The position numbers were made by a program, and so were the translations under genes. Under the pieces are notes generated by a model. That model was not told the origin of the DNA, did no database searches, and saw nothing but the letters and a program-made list of their open reading frames with translations. Positions 25,695 to 33,399 of a DNA stretch of 33,884 bases are shown piece by piece. The DNA comes from Gaiellaceae bacterium (GTDB lineage: Bacteria > Actinomycetota > Thermoleophilia > Gaiellales > Gaiellaceae): the NCBI GenBank assembly GCA_021323315.1, contig JAJTCQ010000012.1, positions 1-33,884 of the forward strand, in the 5' to 3' direction. Positions within the stretch are counted from its first letter, which is position 1. Every line of letters begins with the position of its first letter.

Positions 25695-26585
25695 TCACTG
25701 CGCTGACGCGCTCTCCGTCGAGCTTCGAAGCGCTCCGACGTAGACGCCGGCGAGGACGAGCGCGCCGCCCAGCAGGAGACCGACGCCCAGGGGCTCGTCG
25801 TCGAGCCACGCGGAGAGGACGACCGTGACGATCGGGATGAGAACGAACGAGTACGCCGCCCGCGACGCGACCCAGCGCCCAAGCACGAAGAGGTAGAGCA
25901 GGAAGACCCCGACGGAGCCGAACGTCGCGATGTACAGCACCGCGCTCCAGGTCGCCGAGCGGTTCGGCAGCTCGAGTGTCTCGCCGGCCACGAGCGCTGC
26001 GAGAACGAGGGCCACTCCTCCAGTGGTCATGCCCACGGCGCTCATCGCGACCGGATGTACGGGCGGCAACCGCCGCACGAGCACCGCGGCCTCCGCAAAG
26101 CAGAGCGCACTCGCGATCGCGGCGAGCACGGAGAGAAGTGGGAGCGAGCCTTCGAACGCCGCGCTCGACATCACGACGATGCCTGCGAGCGCGAGCAGCG
26201 CCCCGCCGAGCGCAGCGACGTGGAAGCGCTCCTGGCGTTGCCCGACAGCGAGGAACAGCGTCATGAGCGGCACGAGGGCGAGCAGGATCTGGCCGAAGCC
26301 GGCATGGAGCTCGACGAGGGCGTAGTACGCCAGCGCGTACGCGGCGGCGAACTGGAGCAGGCCGAAGACCACCGCGCCGGCGAGGGCGCGCCCGCGTGGC
26401 AACGTCATCCTCAGCAGTGCGACGAGACCGAACATGAGGAGGGCGGAAAGCACGAACCGCAGCCCCGCGCCCCAGAACGGATCGAGCTCGCGGTTCGAGA
26501 AGCGGATTGCGACGCCGTTGCCGCCGGCGAGCACCGAGCCGGTGACGAACGCGGCGAGCGTCGCTCGATCGACGTCCGTCTCCAC
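25695..26585 (-). CDS. EamA/DMT-superfamily permease
   Basis: A 296-aa integral membrane protein with about ten hydrophobic segments in two EamA repeats. Recognisable pieces are WGAGLRFVLSALLMFGLVAL in repeat one, the mid-protein SALCFAEAAVLVRRLPPVHP linker to repeat two, and SRAAYSFVLIPIVTVVLSAW near the C-terminus. GTG 26585 is preferred because TAGGG lies seven bases upstream; a TTG at 26591 would add two residues. It diverges from the tandem methyltransferase genes by 42 bp and ends 39 bp before pheS. Substrate unknown. It is not closely similar to the other EamA permease in this window. Confidence 0.9.
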   Translation of the reverse strand: METDVDRATLAAFVTGSVLAGGNGVAIRFSNRELDPFWGAGLRFVLSALLMFGLVALLRMTLPRGRALAGAVVFGLLQFAAAYALAYYALVELHAGFGQILLALVPLMTLFLAVGQRQERFHVAALGGALLALAGIVVMSSAAFEGSLPLLSVLAAIASALCFAEAAVLVRRLPPVHPVAMSAVGMTTGGVALVLAALVAGETLELPNRSATWSAVLYIATFGSVGVFLLYLFVLGRWVASRAAYSFVLIPIVTVVLSAWLDDEPLGVGLLLGGALVLAGVYVGALRSSTESASAQ

Positions 26586-26614
26586 CCGCAAACCCTACGA
26601 CGGCGGCCTGCTGC

Positions 26615-26620
26615 TTGAAT
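26615..26620 (+). promoter_or_regulatory. Putative leaderless -10 of the methyltransferase pair
   Basis: TTGAAT is followed by seven bases and then ATG 26628, the spacing expected if transcription starts at the ATG. This favours ATG 26628 over GTG 26625 as the start codon. No -35 is recognised. Confidence 0.35.
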
Positions 26621-26627
26621 CGCCGTG

Positions 26628-27317
26628 ATGAGCGGCTACGAGGGATTCGCGCCCGTCTACGACGAATGGGCGTCGGACATGACGGACGACGTCGAGTTCT
26701 ACGTCGGTCTCGCAGCCGAGGCGGACGGCCCCGTGGTCGAGCTGGCGGTCGGGACGGGTCGCATCTCGATCCCCATCGCGCTCCGTACCGGGAGACAGGT
26801 CATCGGGATCGACTCCTCGCCGGCGATGCTCGCGCTCGCACGCGAGAACGCCGCGGGAGCAAACGTCGAGGTGGACCTTCGCGAGGGCGACATGCGCGAT
26901 CTCGACCTCGTCGAGGCGAGCGACCTCGTCATCTGCCCGTACCGCGCGCTGCTGCACCTTCCGACGTGGTTGGACCGGCGGCGCGTGTTCGAGCGGGCCA
27001 CCCGCGCCCTTCGCCCGGGCGGCCGCTTCGTCTGGAACGCCTTCGTGTTCGACCATCACTACGCGGCGCGCTACGACGGCAAGTGGCAGGACGAGCCGAA
27101 GCGCCACTTCACGCAGTACGCGTCGGGAGACAACCGCGTCGACATCACCCTGGAAGGTGGCCCGACGCTCTCGCTCTGGTGGGTTACGCATTCGGAGTGG
27201 AACGGGCTCATGGACGTCGCCGGCCTCGAGGCATCGGCCCTGTACGGCTGGTTCGACCGACGCCCGTTCGACGACGCCAGCCGCGAGTTCGTCTGGGTGG
27301 CGAGGAAGCCGGCGTGA
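26628..27317 (+). CDS. Class I SAM-dependent methyltransferase (tandem copy 1)
   Basis: A 229-aa cytosolic methyltransferase. It opens YEGFAPVYDEWASDMTDDVEF, has SAM motif I VVELAVGTGRISIPIA, motif II-like acidic residue in VIGIDSSPAMLALA, and motif III region LREGDMRDLDL. The C-terminal half (FDHHYAARYDGKWQDEP, YGWFDRRPFDD) probably binds the substrate, which is unknown. The next gene is a paralogue joined by a TGATG overlap. Together with ahcY in the window it would depend on removal of S-adenosylhomocysteine, but there is no direct operon link. Confidence 0.9.
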   Translation: MSGYEGFAPVYDEWASDMTDDVEFYVGLAAEADGPVVELAVGTGRISIPIALRTGRQVIGIDSSPAMLALARENAAGANVEVDLREGDMRDLDLVEASDLVICPYRALLHLPTWLDRRRVFERATRALRPGGRFVWNAFVFDHHYAARYDGKWQDEPKRHFTQYASGDNRVDITLEGGPTLSLWWVTHSEWNGLMDVAGLEASALYGWFDRRPFDDASREFVWVARKPA

Positions 27318-28018
27318 TGGGGCTCTACGACGAGATCGCAGCCTTCTACGACCCGTGGAGCCGCTCGGTCACGGAGGACGTCGGCTTCTACGTCGACGAG
27401 GCGCTCGGTTCGGGCGGCCCCGTGGTCGAGCTCGGAGTTGGGACCGGCCGCATCGCGGTCCCAATCGCCCGCGCGGGGATCGACGTGATCGGCGTCGACT
27501 CGTCCCCCGGCATGCTCGCCGTCGCGCGCGCGGCGGCGGAGGAAGCCGGAGTCGCCGACCGCATCGACCTGCGGCTCGGAGACCTGCGCGAGCCTCCGAT
27601 CAGCGATCGCGTCCCCCTCGTGATCTGCCCGTTCCGGTCGCTCCTGCACATGGAGACCGAGGCCGAGAAGCTCCGTGCGCTCCGCGCGGCCCGCGCTCTG
27701 CTGGACGAAGGAGGTCGCTTCGTCTTCGACGTCTTCTCGCCGAGCCGGGAGGACATCGAGGAGACGGACGGCCGCTGGCTCGAGCGAGAACCGGGAATCT
27801 TCGAGCGTGCGGACTGGAACGAGGGCTCACGGACGCTCACGCTCTCGGTGCGAGCTGACGGATCCCTGACTTCCTTCGGCCTCCACTGGCTGTCCGTCCC
27901 GGAGTGGCTTCGCCTGCTCGACCGGGCGAACCTGGCTGCGGACGTCGTCTACGGCTGGTTCGACCGCACCGCGCATGACGGAGACGAGGACATGATCTTC
28001 GTCACGCGAGCGCGGTAG
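27317..28018 (+). CDS. Class I SAM-dependent methyltransferase (tandem copy 2)
   Basis: A 233-aa paralogue of the preceding gene: [21 protein letters not shown] aligns with its opening, [16 protein letters not shown] with its motif [17 protein letters not shown] with its motif II and [14 protein letters not shown] with its tail. ATG 27317 shares one base with the upstream stop (TGATG), so translation is coupled. Middle substrate regions differ ([20 protein letters not shown] here), which suggests a different substrate or a heterodimer. lemA follows 12 bp later. Confidence 0.9.
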   Translation: MGLYDEIAAFYDPWSRSVTEDVGFYVDEALGSGGPVVELGVGTGRIAVPIARAGIDVIGVDSSPGMLAVARAAAEEAGVADRIDLRLGDLREPPISDRVPLVICPFRSLLHMETEAEKLRALRAARALLDEGGRFVFDVFSPSREDIEETDGRWLEREPGIFERADWNEGSRTLTLSVRADGSLTSFGLHWLSVPEWLRLLDRANLAADVVYGWFDRTAHDGDEDMIFVTRAR

Positions 28019-28029
28019 AGTCCGGGGCC

Positions 28030-28584
28030 GTGATCTGGCTCATCGTGCTCGTCGCGATCGTGGTCGTCGTCGCGCTGCTGCTCGTCGCGCTGTACAACCG
28101 GCTCGTCCAGCATCGAAACCGCGTCGACAACGCGTGGGCGCAGGTCGAGGTCCAGCTCAAGCGGCGCTGGGACCTCATTCCGAACCTGGTCGAGACCGTG
28201 AAGGGTTACGCCGCACACGAGCGCGAGACGTTCGAGGCCGTCACGCAGGCACGCGCCCGGGCACAGCAGGCGAGCAACCCGGCCGAGGCTGCGCAGGCGG
28301 AGGGGATCCTCGGCGCCGCACTGGGACGCCTCTTCGCCGTCGCAGAGGCGTATCCCGAGCTCCAGGCGGACGAGAACTTCCGCCAGCTGCAGACGGAGCT
28401 GTCGGAGACCGAGAATCGCGTGGCCGTCAGTCGTCAGGTCTACAACGACACCGTGCTCACGTACAACAACACGGTGCAGACGTTCCCGGGGCTCGTCCTC
28501 GCAGGCCCGTTCGGCTTCGCCATCCGCGAGTTCTTCGAAGTCGAGGAAGAAGGACAACGGGAACCCCCGGTCGTCGACTTTTGA
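28030..28584 (+). CDS. lemA: LemA family protein
   Basis: A 184-aa membrane-anchored protein. Residues 1-22 form a single membrane helix ([20 protein letters not shown]) and the rest a long helical bundle with the family blocks [40 protein letters not shown] and [20 protein letters not shown]. The molecular function is unknown; LemA is generally found beside a DUF2207/YciQ-like protein with a glycine-rich tail, as here. GTG 28030 starts right before the helix; no strong Shine-Dalgarno. The last residues are followed immediately by repeat copy C. Confidence 0.94.
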   Translation: MIWLIVLVAIVVVVALLLVALYNRLVQHRNRVDNAWAQVEVQLKRRWDLIPNLVETVKGYAAHERETFEAVTQARARAQQASNPAEAAQAEGILGAALGRLFAVAEAYPELQADENFRQLQTELSETENRVAVSRQVYNDTVLTYNNTVQTFPGLVLAGPFGFAIREFFEVEEEGQREPPVVDF

Positions 28585-28588
28585 ACGC

Positions 28589-28660
28589 GCCAAGCCGGAA
28601 GTCCGCTAGCGCGGACCTTCCGGTCGCGCGACGATCCCTGATGGCGTCCGCTTCGCGGCC
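28589..28660 (+). repeat. Dispersed palindromic repeat, copy C
   Basis: The longest stem of the three copies: CCGGAA plus GTCCGC pairs with GCGGAC plus TTCCGG around TAGC, with one bulged C. The same GGTCGCG link follows, then the tail ATCCCTGA and GGCGTCCGCTTCGCGGCC, with one mismatch to copy B. It occupies the gap between lemA and the DUF2207 gene and contains that gene's best start codon. Confidence 0.75.
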
Positions 28661-30548
28661 GCGGTCGTATCGACTGCCGGTTGGTGGCCTCATCGCGGCA
28701 GTCGCCGCGCTCGTCGCTCTTGGTCTCCCCGGCGCCGCTCGCGCCGACAGCTACAGCCTGCTCCAGGCCGACGTCGCGGTCGACGTCCAGACGGACGGCT
28801 CCCTCGGCGTCAGTGAACGCCTCGAGGTCGCCTTCTCGGGCGACTTCACCTTCGGCTACCGGGACATCCCGCTGCGCGAGGGCGAGTCACTCGTGAATCC
28901 CATCGTCGTGGAGCGCGGCGTCGCGCTCAGACGCGGGAACCAGACGAGCCTCGAGCCCGGCCGACCGGGCACGTTCGGCGTCGAGCGGCGGGGCGACACC
29001 GTGCGAATCGTCTGGTACTTCGACGCGCGCAACCAGACGCGCGCGTTCACGGTCTCCTACGTGCTGCGCAAGGTCGCCGTCGCCTACGACGACGTCGTGG
29101 ACGTCAACCTGAAGGTCTGGGGCGACCAGTGGGAGCAGAGCCTCGCCCGGCTCGTCGGTGTCGAGACCGCACCCGGCAAGATCCTCCGAGCCTGGGGCAA
29201 GCCCGTATGGGTGCGCGGAGACGTCGAGCTCGTCGGCACGCGCGCCACGCTGCGCGCGGTCGACGTCCCGGCCGAGCAGTTCGTCGAGCTCCGCACCCTG
29301 ATCCCACGGACGGCGTTCACGTCCACCGCGGGCATGCGCGTGGAGCGTGGGAACGGCTTCGACCGGATCGTCGCCGAGGAGCGCGCGGACGCGGAGGCCT
29401 ACGAGACTGATCGCGAGCGCATCGACGCCCTGAAGGCGCACCCGTTGCGAACGGGTCTCGTCGCGCTCGCCCTCGCGACGCTCCCGGCCCTCCTCCTCAT
29501 CTGGGTGGTCTTCTGGTTCATGGGTCGCGAGCGCCGTACGGGTTACGACCGCGAGTACGAGCAGGAGCCGCCGACCGACACCGAGCCTGCGCTCGTCCCG
29601 ACGCTCCTCCGCCAGGGAGGCGAGGCGGGCTCGTACGAGTTCACTGCGACGCTCTTCGACCTCGTACGGCGAGGCGTGTACAAGGCCGAGCCGACGACCA
29701 CCGAGCGGCCGATCTGGGCGGGGCTTAGGAGCGAGACGATTTCCGACCTGGAGATCTCCCGTGGGGAGAACCGCGAGCTGCGCGCCTGGGAGAGCGACGT
29801 CGCCGACGTCGTCGACGCCGTGCTCGACGGAGGCAGCGAGCGGCTATCGCGCTTCCGCGACGAGATCGAGGACGAGCGCGAGTCGATGCACGGACGCTTC
29901 ACGGCGTTCAAGAACGCGGTCGCCGGGGAGGCCGACCGGCTCTCGTGGTTCAGGTCGACGGGCGCCGTTCCACTCGTCCTCGCGATGCTGTTGTTTGCGA
30001 TCGGGGGCGGCGTCCTCGTCTATCTCGGCGTGCGCGACTGGCGGCCGGTCTACCCGCGGTACTCCGACGTCCTCCTCGTCGGGCTCGGCGCCTGTCTCTT
30101 CGTGAACGCGGCGCTCTGTCTCGGCACGCTCGTCTTCAACCGTCGCGTGTGGCGACGGCGAACACGCGCCGGACAGGAGGAGGCAGAGCGCTGGGAGGCG
30201 TTCCGGCGCTACCTGTCGGACTTCCCCCGGCTGCAGGAGGCTCCGCCCGCGACGCTCGAGCTCTGGGAGCGGTTCCTCGTATACGGAATCGCGTTCGGAA
30301 TCGCCGAGCGTGTGCTGCAGGGCGCGCAGCTCCACATGCCGGAGGCGCTCGCACAGTCGAGCGCGATCTACTGGATCTCCCCGCACAGCGACCTCGGCTC
30401 GGGCGCGTCGAGCCTCTCGATCGGGGACCTCGCGTCGGGCTTCGGAAATGCGCTCGCGCCGCCGAACTCGGGCGGCAGCGGCGGCGGCGGCGGCTTCTCC
30501 GGTGGTGGAGGCGGCGGTGGCGGTGGTGGAGGCGGCGGATTCGGCTGA
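28638..30548 (+). CDS. DUF2207 (YciQ-like) membrane protein with glycine-rich tail
   Basis: A 636-aa predicted membrane protein. The N-terminus is a signal peptide (RLPVGGLIAAVAALVALGLP, then AARADS). A large extracellular beta-rich DUF2207 domain follows (about 35-265, with QTDGSLGVSERLEVAFSG and FGYRDIPLREGE). Membrane helices lie near 271-294, 443-464 and 478-500. The extreme C-terminus (about 610-636) is a run of glycines broken by serines and phenylalanines, typical of the family. ATG 28638 is the only ATG before the signal peptide; it sits inside repeat copy C. A TTG at 28581 overlapping the lemA stop would add 19 residues. Function is unknown; it pairs with lemA. Confidence 0.9.
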   Translation: MMASASRPRSYRLPVGGLIAAVAALVALGLPGAARADSYSLLQADVAVDVQTDGSLGVSERLEVAFSGDFTFGYRDIPLREGESLVNPIVVERGVALRRGNQTSLEPGRPGTFGVERRGDTVRIVWYFDARNQTRAFTVSYVLRKVAVAYDDVVDVNLKVWGDQWEQSLARLVGVETAPGKILRAWGKPVWVRGDVELVGTRATLRAVDVPAEQFVELRTLIPRTAFTSTAGMRVERGNGFDRIVAEERADAEAYETDRERIDALKAHPLRTGLVALALATLPALLLIWVVFWFMGRERRTGYDREYEQEPPTDTEPALVPTLLRQGGEAGSYEFTATLFDLVRRGVYKAEPTTTERPIWAGLRSETISDLEISRGENRELRAWESDVADVVDAVLDGGSERLSRFRDEIEDERESMHGRFTAFKNAVAGEADRLSWFRSTGAVPLVLAMLLFAIGGGVLVYLGVRDWRPVYPRYSDVLLVGLGACLFVNAALCLGTLVFNRRVWRRRTRAGQEEAERWEAFRRYLSDFPRLQEAPPATLELWERFLVYGIAFGIAERVLQGAQLHMPEALAQSSAIYWISPHSDLGSGASSLSIGDLASGFGNALAPPNSGGSGGGGGFSGGGGGGGGGGGGGFG

Positions 30549-30699
30549 GTATCCGCACGTCCCTCCGAGCCACGCCCTGAAGAGCCATCTGGTGCCGCGT
30601 CTTCGGACATGGCACGCTGGGCCGACCGACTCGAACGACCTGATCGACGCGTAGCGCTGCGCTCCGGCAGTCGCTCGAGCTCGAATCGAGCCCATGGAT

Positions 30700-30713
30700 C
30701 CCCCGTACGGGGG
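30700..30713. promoter_or_regulatory. Perfect GC palindrome upstream of the 32-aa peptide gene
   Basis: CCCCC-GTAC-GGGGG, 57 bp before the GTG of the small peptide gene. A second inverted repeat (GGTGT and ACACC, 30712-30727) overlaps its end. Either may be an operator; a GC-rich palindrome of this form also resembles CsoR-family sites, but flanking matches are poor. The rest of 30549-30770 shows nothing else I can name. Confidence 0.4.
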
Positions 30714-30770
30714 TGTCCGATCACACCTTCGGGCCGAACCCTGCGAGAGACAGCAATCGAAAGGACAGCT

Positions 30771-30869
30771 GTGTTCACCAAGGGAAATGCGCGGTACCTC
30801 GTCGTCGCGCTGACGGCGTTTGCCGGCCTCCTCGCCTCCCTCGGCGGCGGTTGGTTCGACGGCAGCTAG
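30771..30869 (+). CDS. Small hydrophobic peptide, 32 aa, unknown
   Basis: GTG 30771 is preceded by AAAGGA five bases upstream, one of the best ribosome binding sites in the window, and the frame ends at TAG 30867-30869. The predicted peptide has a short basic N-terminus (MFTKGNARY), a hydrophobic core (LVVALTAFAGLLASL) and a polar end (GGGWFDGS). That is the shape of a signal-peptide-like pheromone precursor or a small membrane peptide. An 86-codon reading from ATG 30609 is also open, but its upstream part is Arg/Ser-rich and runs through the palindrome, so I prefer the short form. The XRE-TPR regulator gene converges on it from the right with 73 bp between stops. Function unknown. Confidence 0.55.
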   Translation: MFTKGNARYLVVALTAFAGLLASLGGGWFDGS

Positions 30870-30900
30870 CGGCGACGCGTTCGCGGATCGACTCCGGTCT

Positions 30901-30920
30901 CCGCCACGGGCACGTGGCGG
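30901..30920. terminator. Hairpin between convergent genes
   Basis: Seven-base arms CCGCCAC and GTGGCGG around GGGCAC, located between the stop of the small peptide gene (30869) and the stop of the XRE-TPR gene (30943). No T-run follows on either strand, but the convergent position suits a bidirectional terminator. Confidence 0.5.
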
Positions 30921-30942
30921 GAGGCCGTCGGCTGCCTCGTAG

Positions 30943-32310
30943 CTAGATGTCGACGTCCTGCAGTGCAAGGGCCGCGCGGCGATAGAGCCCTGCCGCGGCG
31001 CGGTCGTCGCCCCGTCGGGTCTCGACGTCGCCGAGCGCGATCCAGGCGGAGCTGCGATGACCGGTCGAGCGTGCGCGCCCGAACGTCTCGTCGGCGGCGG
31101 CGATCCAGCGCTCCGCGTCCTCGATCCTGCCCTGGGCCGCGAGTGCCCGGCCGAGGGTGAGCTGCGCCGTCCCGACCTCCTGCACGTGGTCGACGCGATC
31201 GCCGAGCAGGTCGAGAGCTCTCCGCGCATGCGTCTCGCTCCTCTCCAGCTCGCCGCTCTCCAGCCAGACCTCCGCCAGCGACGAGCACACGTAGCCCGCG
31301 TCGACCGGCAGGTCGAGGTCGACGAAGATCGCAAACGCCTCGTCGAGCAGCGCGGCTGCTCGTGGCGTATCGCCGAGGAGGTGCTCGAGGCCCGCCAGAT
31401 TGTTGAGGAGGCGGCCGACCGTCGCCCGGTCCCCGAGCTCGGCGAAGCGCGCTCGAGCGCGCTCGGCATGCATACGCGCGAGCGCCCAGCGGCCCTGCCG
31501 CTGGGCGACGAGCGAGGCCTGGAAGAGCGCGTCAGCGCTTCGACGCTGGTCCGCCGCCGCGTCAGCAAGCTCGAGAGCACGCTCGATGTCCTCCTCGGCG
31601 GCGACCCAGTCCCGGTTCCGGCGATGACAGCGCGCACGCCAGTGGAAGACGTCCGAACGAAGGCGATTGGCGGATCCGTCAGCGGCGACGACGAGCTCCA
31701 GTGCCTCGCCGAAGAGCACGATCGCCTCGCCGATCTTCGACTCCGAGTAGCGAAGGACTCCGACGAGGAACACCACCTCGGCTCGATCGACGTCCGTGAA
31801 CCCCGGCGAGACGGTGAGGCTCGCCGCTTCTTCGAGGAGCGACATCACCTGCCCGAGGTCGCCCGTTCGGATTCGGATCCACGCTTCCGTGCGAAGGAGC
31901 TGCAGGGCGCGCGGAGGGGAGGGCGTGGCGCCGGCGCGCTCGCGCGCATCGCGAAGCGACGCAAGCGCGTCCTCGTACTGGGCCGTCTCGACGAGGCGCT
32001 CGGCCTCCGCGAGCGCCGCATCGACCCTCTCCACGTCCGCCTTGCTGACGCCGTGCTGCAGGAACTCCCGATCGGTATCGAGACGGCCTGCTATCCACTC
32101 CAGCGTCTCGGCGGTCGGTCGCGTCTTCCCCCGCTCGATCTGGCTCACGTACTCCTTGGAGAACCGGCCCGCCGCCAGCTCCTCCTGGCTCAGCCCCGCG
32201 GACCGGCGCAGCGAGCGAACGCGCTCGCCGACCGTGCGGATGCCCAGATCCTCCGGCTGCTCCCAGTCAGCCACCAGTCGCATGGTGGCACGCCGGACGG
32301 CGTTCGTCAC
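30943..32310 (-). CDS. XRE-family regulator with TPR domain (RRNPP-like architecture)
   Basis: A 455-aa protein with an N-terminal XRE helix-turn-helix (about 26-84: TVGERVRSLRRSAGLSQEEL, SKEYVSQIERGKTRP). About 340 residues of helical TPR-like repeats follow (for example AEAERLVETAQYEDALASL, SKIGEAIVLFGEALELVV, GRLLNNLAGLEHLLGDTPRA, SSLAEVWLESGELERSETHA, GRALAAQGRIEDAERWI). This layout is that of Rap/Rgg/NprR/PlcR/PrgX peptide-sensing regulators, and also of orphan XRE-TPR proteins. GTG 32310 gives the longest reading; ATG 32283 is an alternative, and a small inverted repeat (ACGCCG/CGGCGT, 32290-32303) lies between them. Neither start has a clear ribosome binding site. It lies 28 bp after the TrmH-like gene on the same strand. 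A peptide gene converges at its 3' end. Confidence 0.9.
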   Translation of the reverse strand: MTNAVRRATMRLVADWEQPEDLGIRTVGERVRSLRRSAGLSQEELAAGRFSKEYVSQIERGKTRPTAETLEWIAGRLDTDREFLQHGVSKADVERVDAALAEAERLVETAQYEDALASLRDARERAGATPSPPRALQLLRTEAWIRIRTGDLGQVMSLLEEAASLTVSPGFTDVDRAEVVFLVGVLRYSESKIGEAIVLFGEALELVVAADGSANRLRSDVFHWRARCHRRNRDWVAAEEDIERALELADAAADQRRSADALFQASLVAQRQGRWALARMHAERARARFAELGDRATVGRLLNNLAGLEHLLGDTPRAAALLDEAFAIFVDLDLPVDAGYVCSSLAEVWLESGELERSETHARRALDLLGDRVDHVQEVGTAQLTLGRALAAQGRIEDAERWIAAADETFGRARSTGHRSSAWIALGDVETRRGDDRAAAGLYRRAALALQDVDI

Positions 32311-32338
32311 GCCCGGCGCGAGGACCTCTCACGATCGG

Positions 32339-33019
32339 TTACAGGCCGTGCTGGCACGAAAGCGCGTACAGCGCGATTGCCCCGGCCGCGGCGACGTTCA
32401 GCGACTCCGCTGCTCCCGGCAACGGGATCGTCACCTTGTGACGATCAGCTACGAGCTCTGCGGGCAGCCCCGTTCGCTCGGAGCCGAGCAGGACGGTCAG
32501 CGGCGGCGTGAGATCGACGTCGGACATCGGCGCCCCGCCGTGCGCCACGAGCGCGACCCGACTCTCGTGGAGGTCAGCCCAGTCGACCAGCGGGACACGG
32601 AAGATCGCGCCGGCCGACGCGCGCAGCGCCCGTGGCGCGGTCGGATCGGCGCACTCGGGCGAGAGTGAGACGCCTGCTCCGAACGCGTCCGCCGTGCGCA
32701 GCAGCGTCCCGACATTTCCCGGATCGGAGACCTGCCAGAGCGCGACGATCACGTCCCGCACGCCCACGGGGAGGTCCGCCCGGCGGTAGACGCCGATCAC
32801 GCGCGGGGCATGGCCGAGCGTCGACACTTCGCCGAGAAGCTCCGGCACCACGTTCTCACCGGCGACGAGCAGCTCGACCGGCTCGACGCCCGCCGCTGCC
32901 GCGGCCTCGACGAGATCCTCGCTCTCGACGGCGAAGAGGCCCGTCTCCTCGCGATGCTTTCGCGCAGAGAGCAGCTTCCGGACGAGCCGAAGCTTCTCGT
33001 TCTGACGCGACTCGATCAG
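32339..33019 (-). CDS. TrmH/RlmB-family 2'-O-ribose RNA methyltransferase, probable CTG start
   Basis: A SpoU-class methyltransferase of about 226 aa. The N-terminal substrate-binding domain opens IESRQNEKLRLVRKLLSARK and continues ETGLFAVESEDLVEAA. The C-terminal trefoil-knot domain has ALWQVSDPGNVGTLLRTADA (motif 1), LLGSERTGLP (motif 2) and IPLPGAAESLNVAAAGAIAL (motif 3), all intact. The first ATG/GTG/TTG in frame is GTG 32851, which would remove most of the N-terminal domain. Upstream the frame is open back to a TGA near 33100 inside rplT, yet contains only CTG codons as possible starts. CTG 33019 matches the usual family start. It follows rplT by 10 bp in the ribosomal operon. The target (23S rRNA or tRNA) is not determined. 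Confidence 0.9.
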   Translation of the reverse strand: MIESRQNEKLRLVRKLLSARKHREETGLFAVESEDLVEAAAAAGVEPVELLVAGENVVPELLGEVSTLGHAPRVIGVYRRADLPVGVRDVIVALWQVSDPGNVGTLLRTADAFGAGVSLSPECADPTAPRALRASAGAIFRVPLVDWADLHESRVALVAHGGAPMSDVDLTPPLTVLLGSERTGLPAELVADRHKVTIPLPGAAESLNVAAAGAIALYALSCQHGL

Positions 33020-33029
33020 GCCGAAGTCT

Positions 33030-33398
33030 CTACGCCGCTTCGGCGTCGAGCGCAGCCTTGGCGCGCTCTGCGACGACAGCGAACGCCTGCGGGTCGCTCA
33101 CGGCGATGTCGGCGAGCGACTTGCGGTCGAGCTCGATCCCCGCCTTGCGCACACCCGCCATGAAGCGGTTGTACGAGAGGTCGTGCTCCCGCGCCGCGGC
33201 GTTGATCCGCATGATCCAGAGCGACCGGAAGGTGCGCTTGCGGTTCTTGCGATCGCGGTAGGCATAGACGAGCGAGTGCTCGACCTGCTCCTTCGCGAAG
33301 CGGTAGCTCGACTTCTTGCGCCCGTAGTAGCCCTTCGCCTGGTCGAGGACCTTCGCGCGCTTCTTCCGTGCGTGAACGGCTCTCTTGACCCTGGGCAT
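33030..33398 (-). CDS. rplT: 50S ribosomal protein L20
   Basis: The 122-aa basic protein binds 23S rRNA early in large-subunit assembly. It starts [20 protein letters not shown] and has [40 protein letters not shown] and [20 protein letters not shown], all standard L20. The alanine-rich end is also typical. ATG 33398 is separated from the rpmI stop by one base, so the two are coupled. It belongs to infC-rpmI-rplT. Confidence 0.98.
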   Translation of the reverse strand: MPRVKRAVHARKKRAKVLDQAKGYYGRKKSSYRFAKEQVEHSLVYAYRDRKNRKRTFRSLWIMRINAAAREHDLSYNRFMAGVRKAGIELDRKSLADIAVSDPQAFAVVAERAKAALDAEAA

Positions 33399-33399
33399 G

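Noticed and set aside
30466-30545. A G-rich simple repeat as an independent element
   Set aside because: It encodes the glycine-rich tail typical of DUF2207/YciQ proteins and is explained by coding.
30700-30713. A CsoR copper-sensor site
   Set aside because: The core CCCCC-GTAC-GGGGG resembles CsoR operators, but the flanks lack the TA/AT ends usual for those sites, and there is no csoR, copA or copZ gene nearby.
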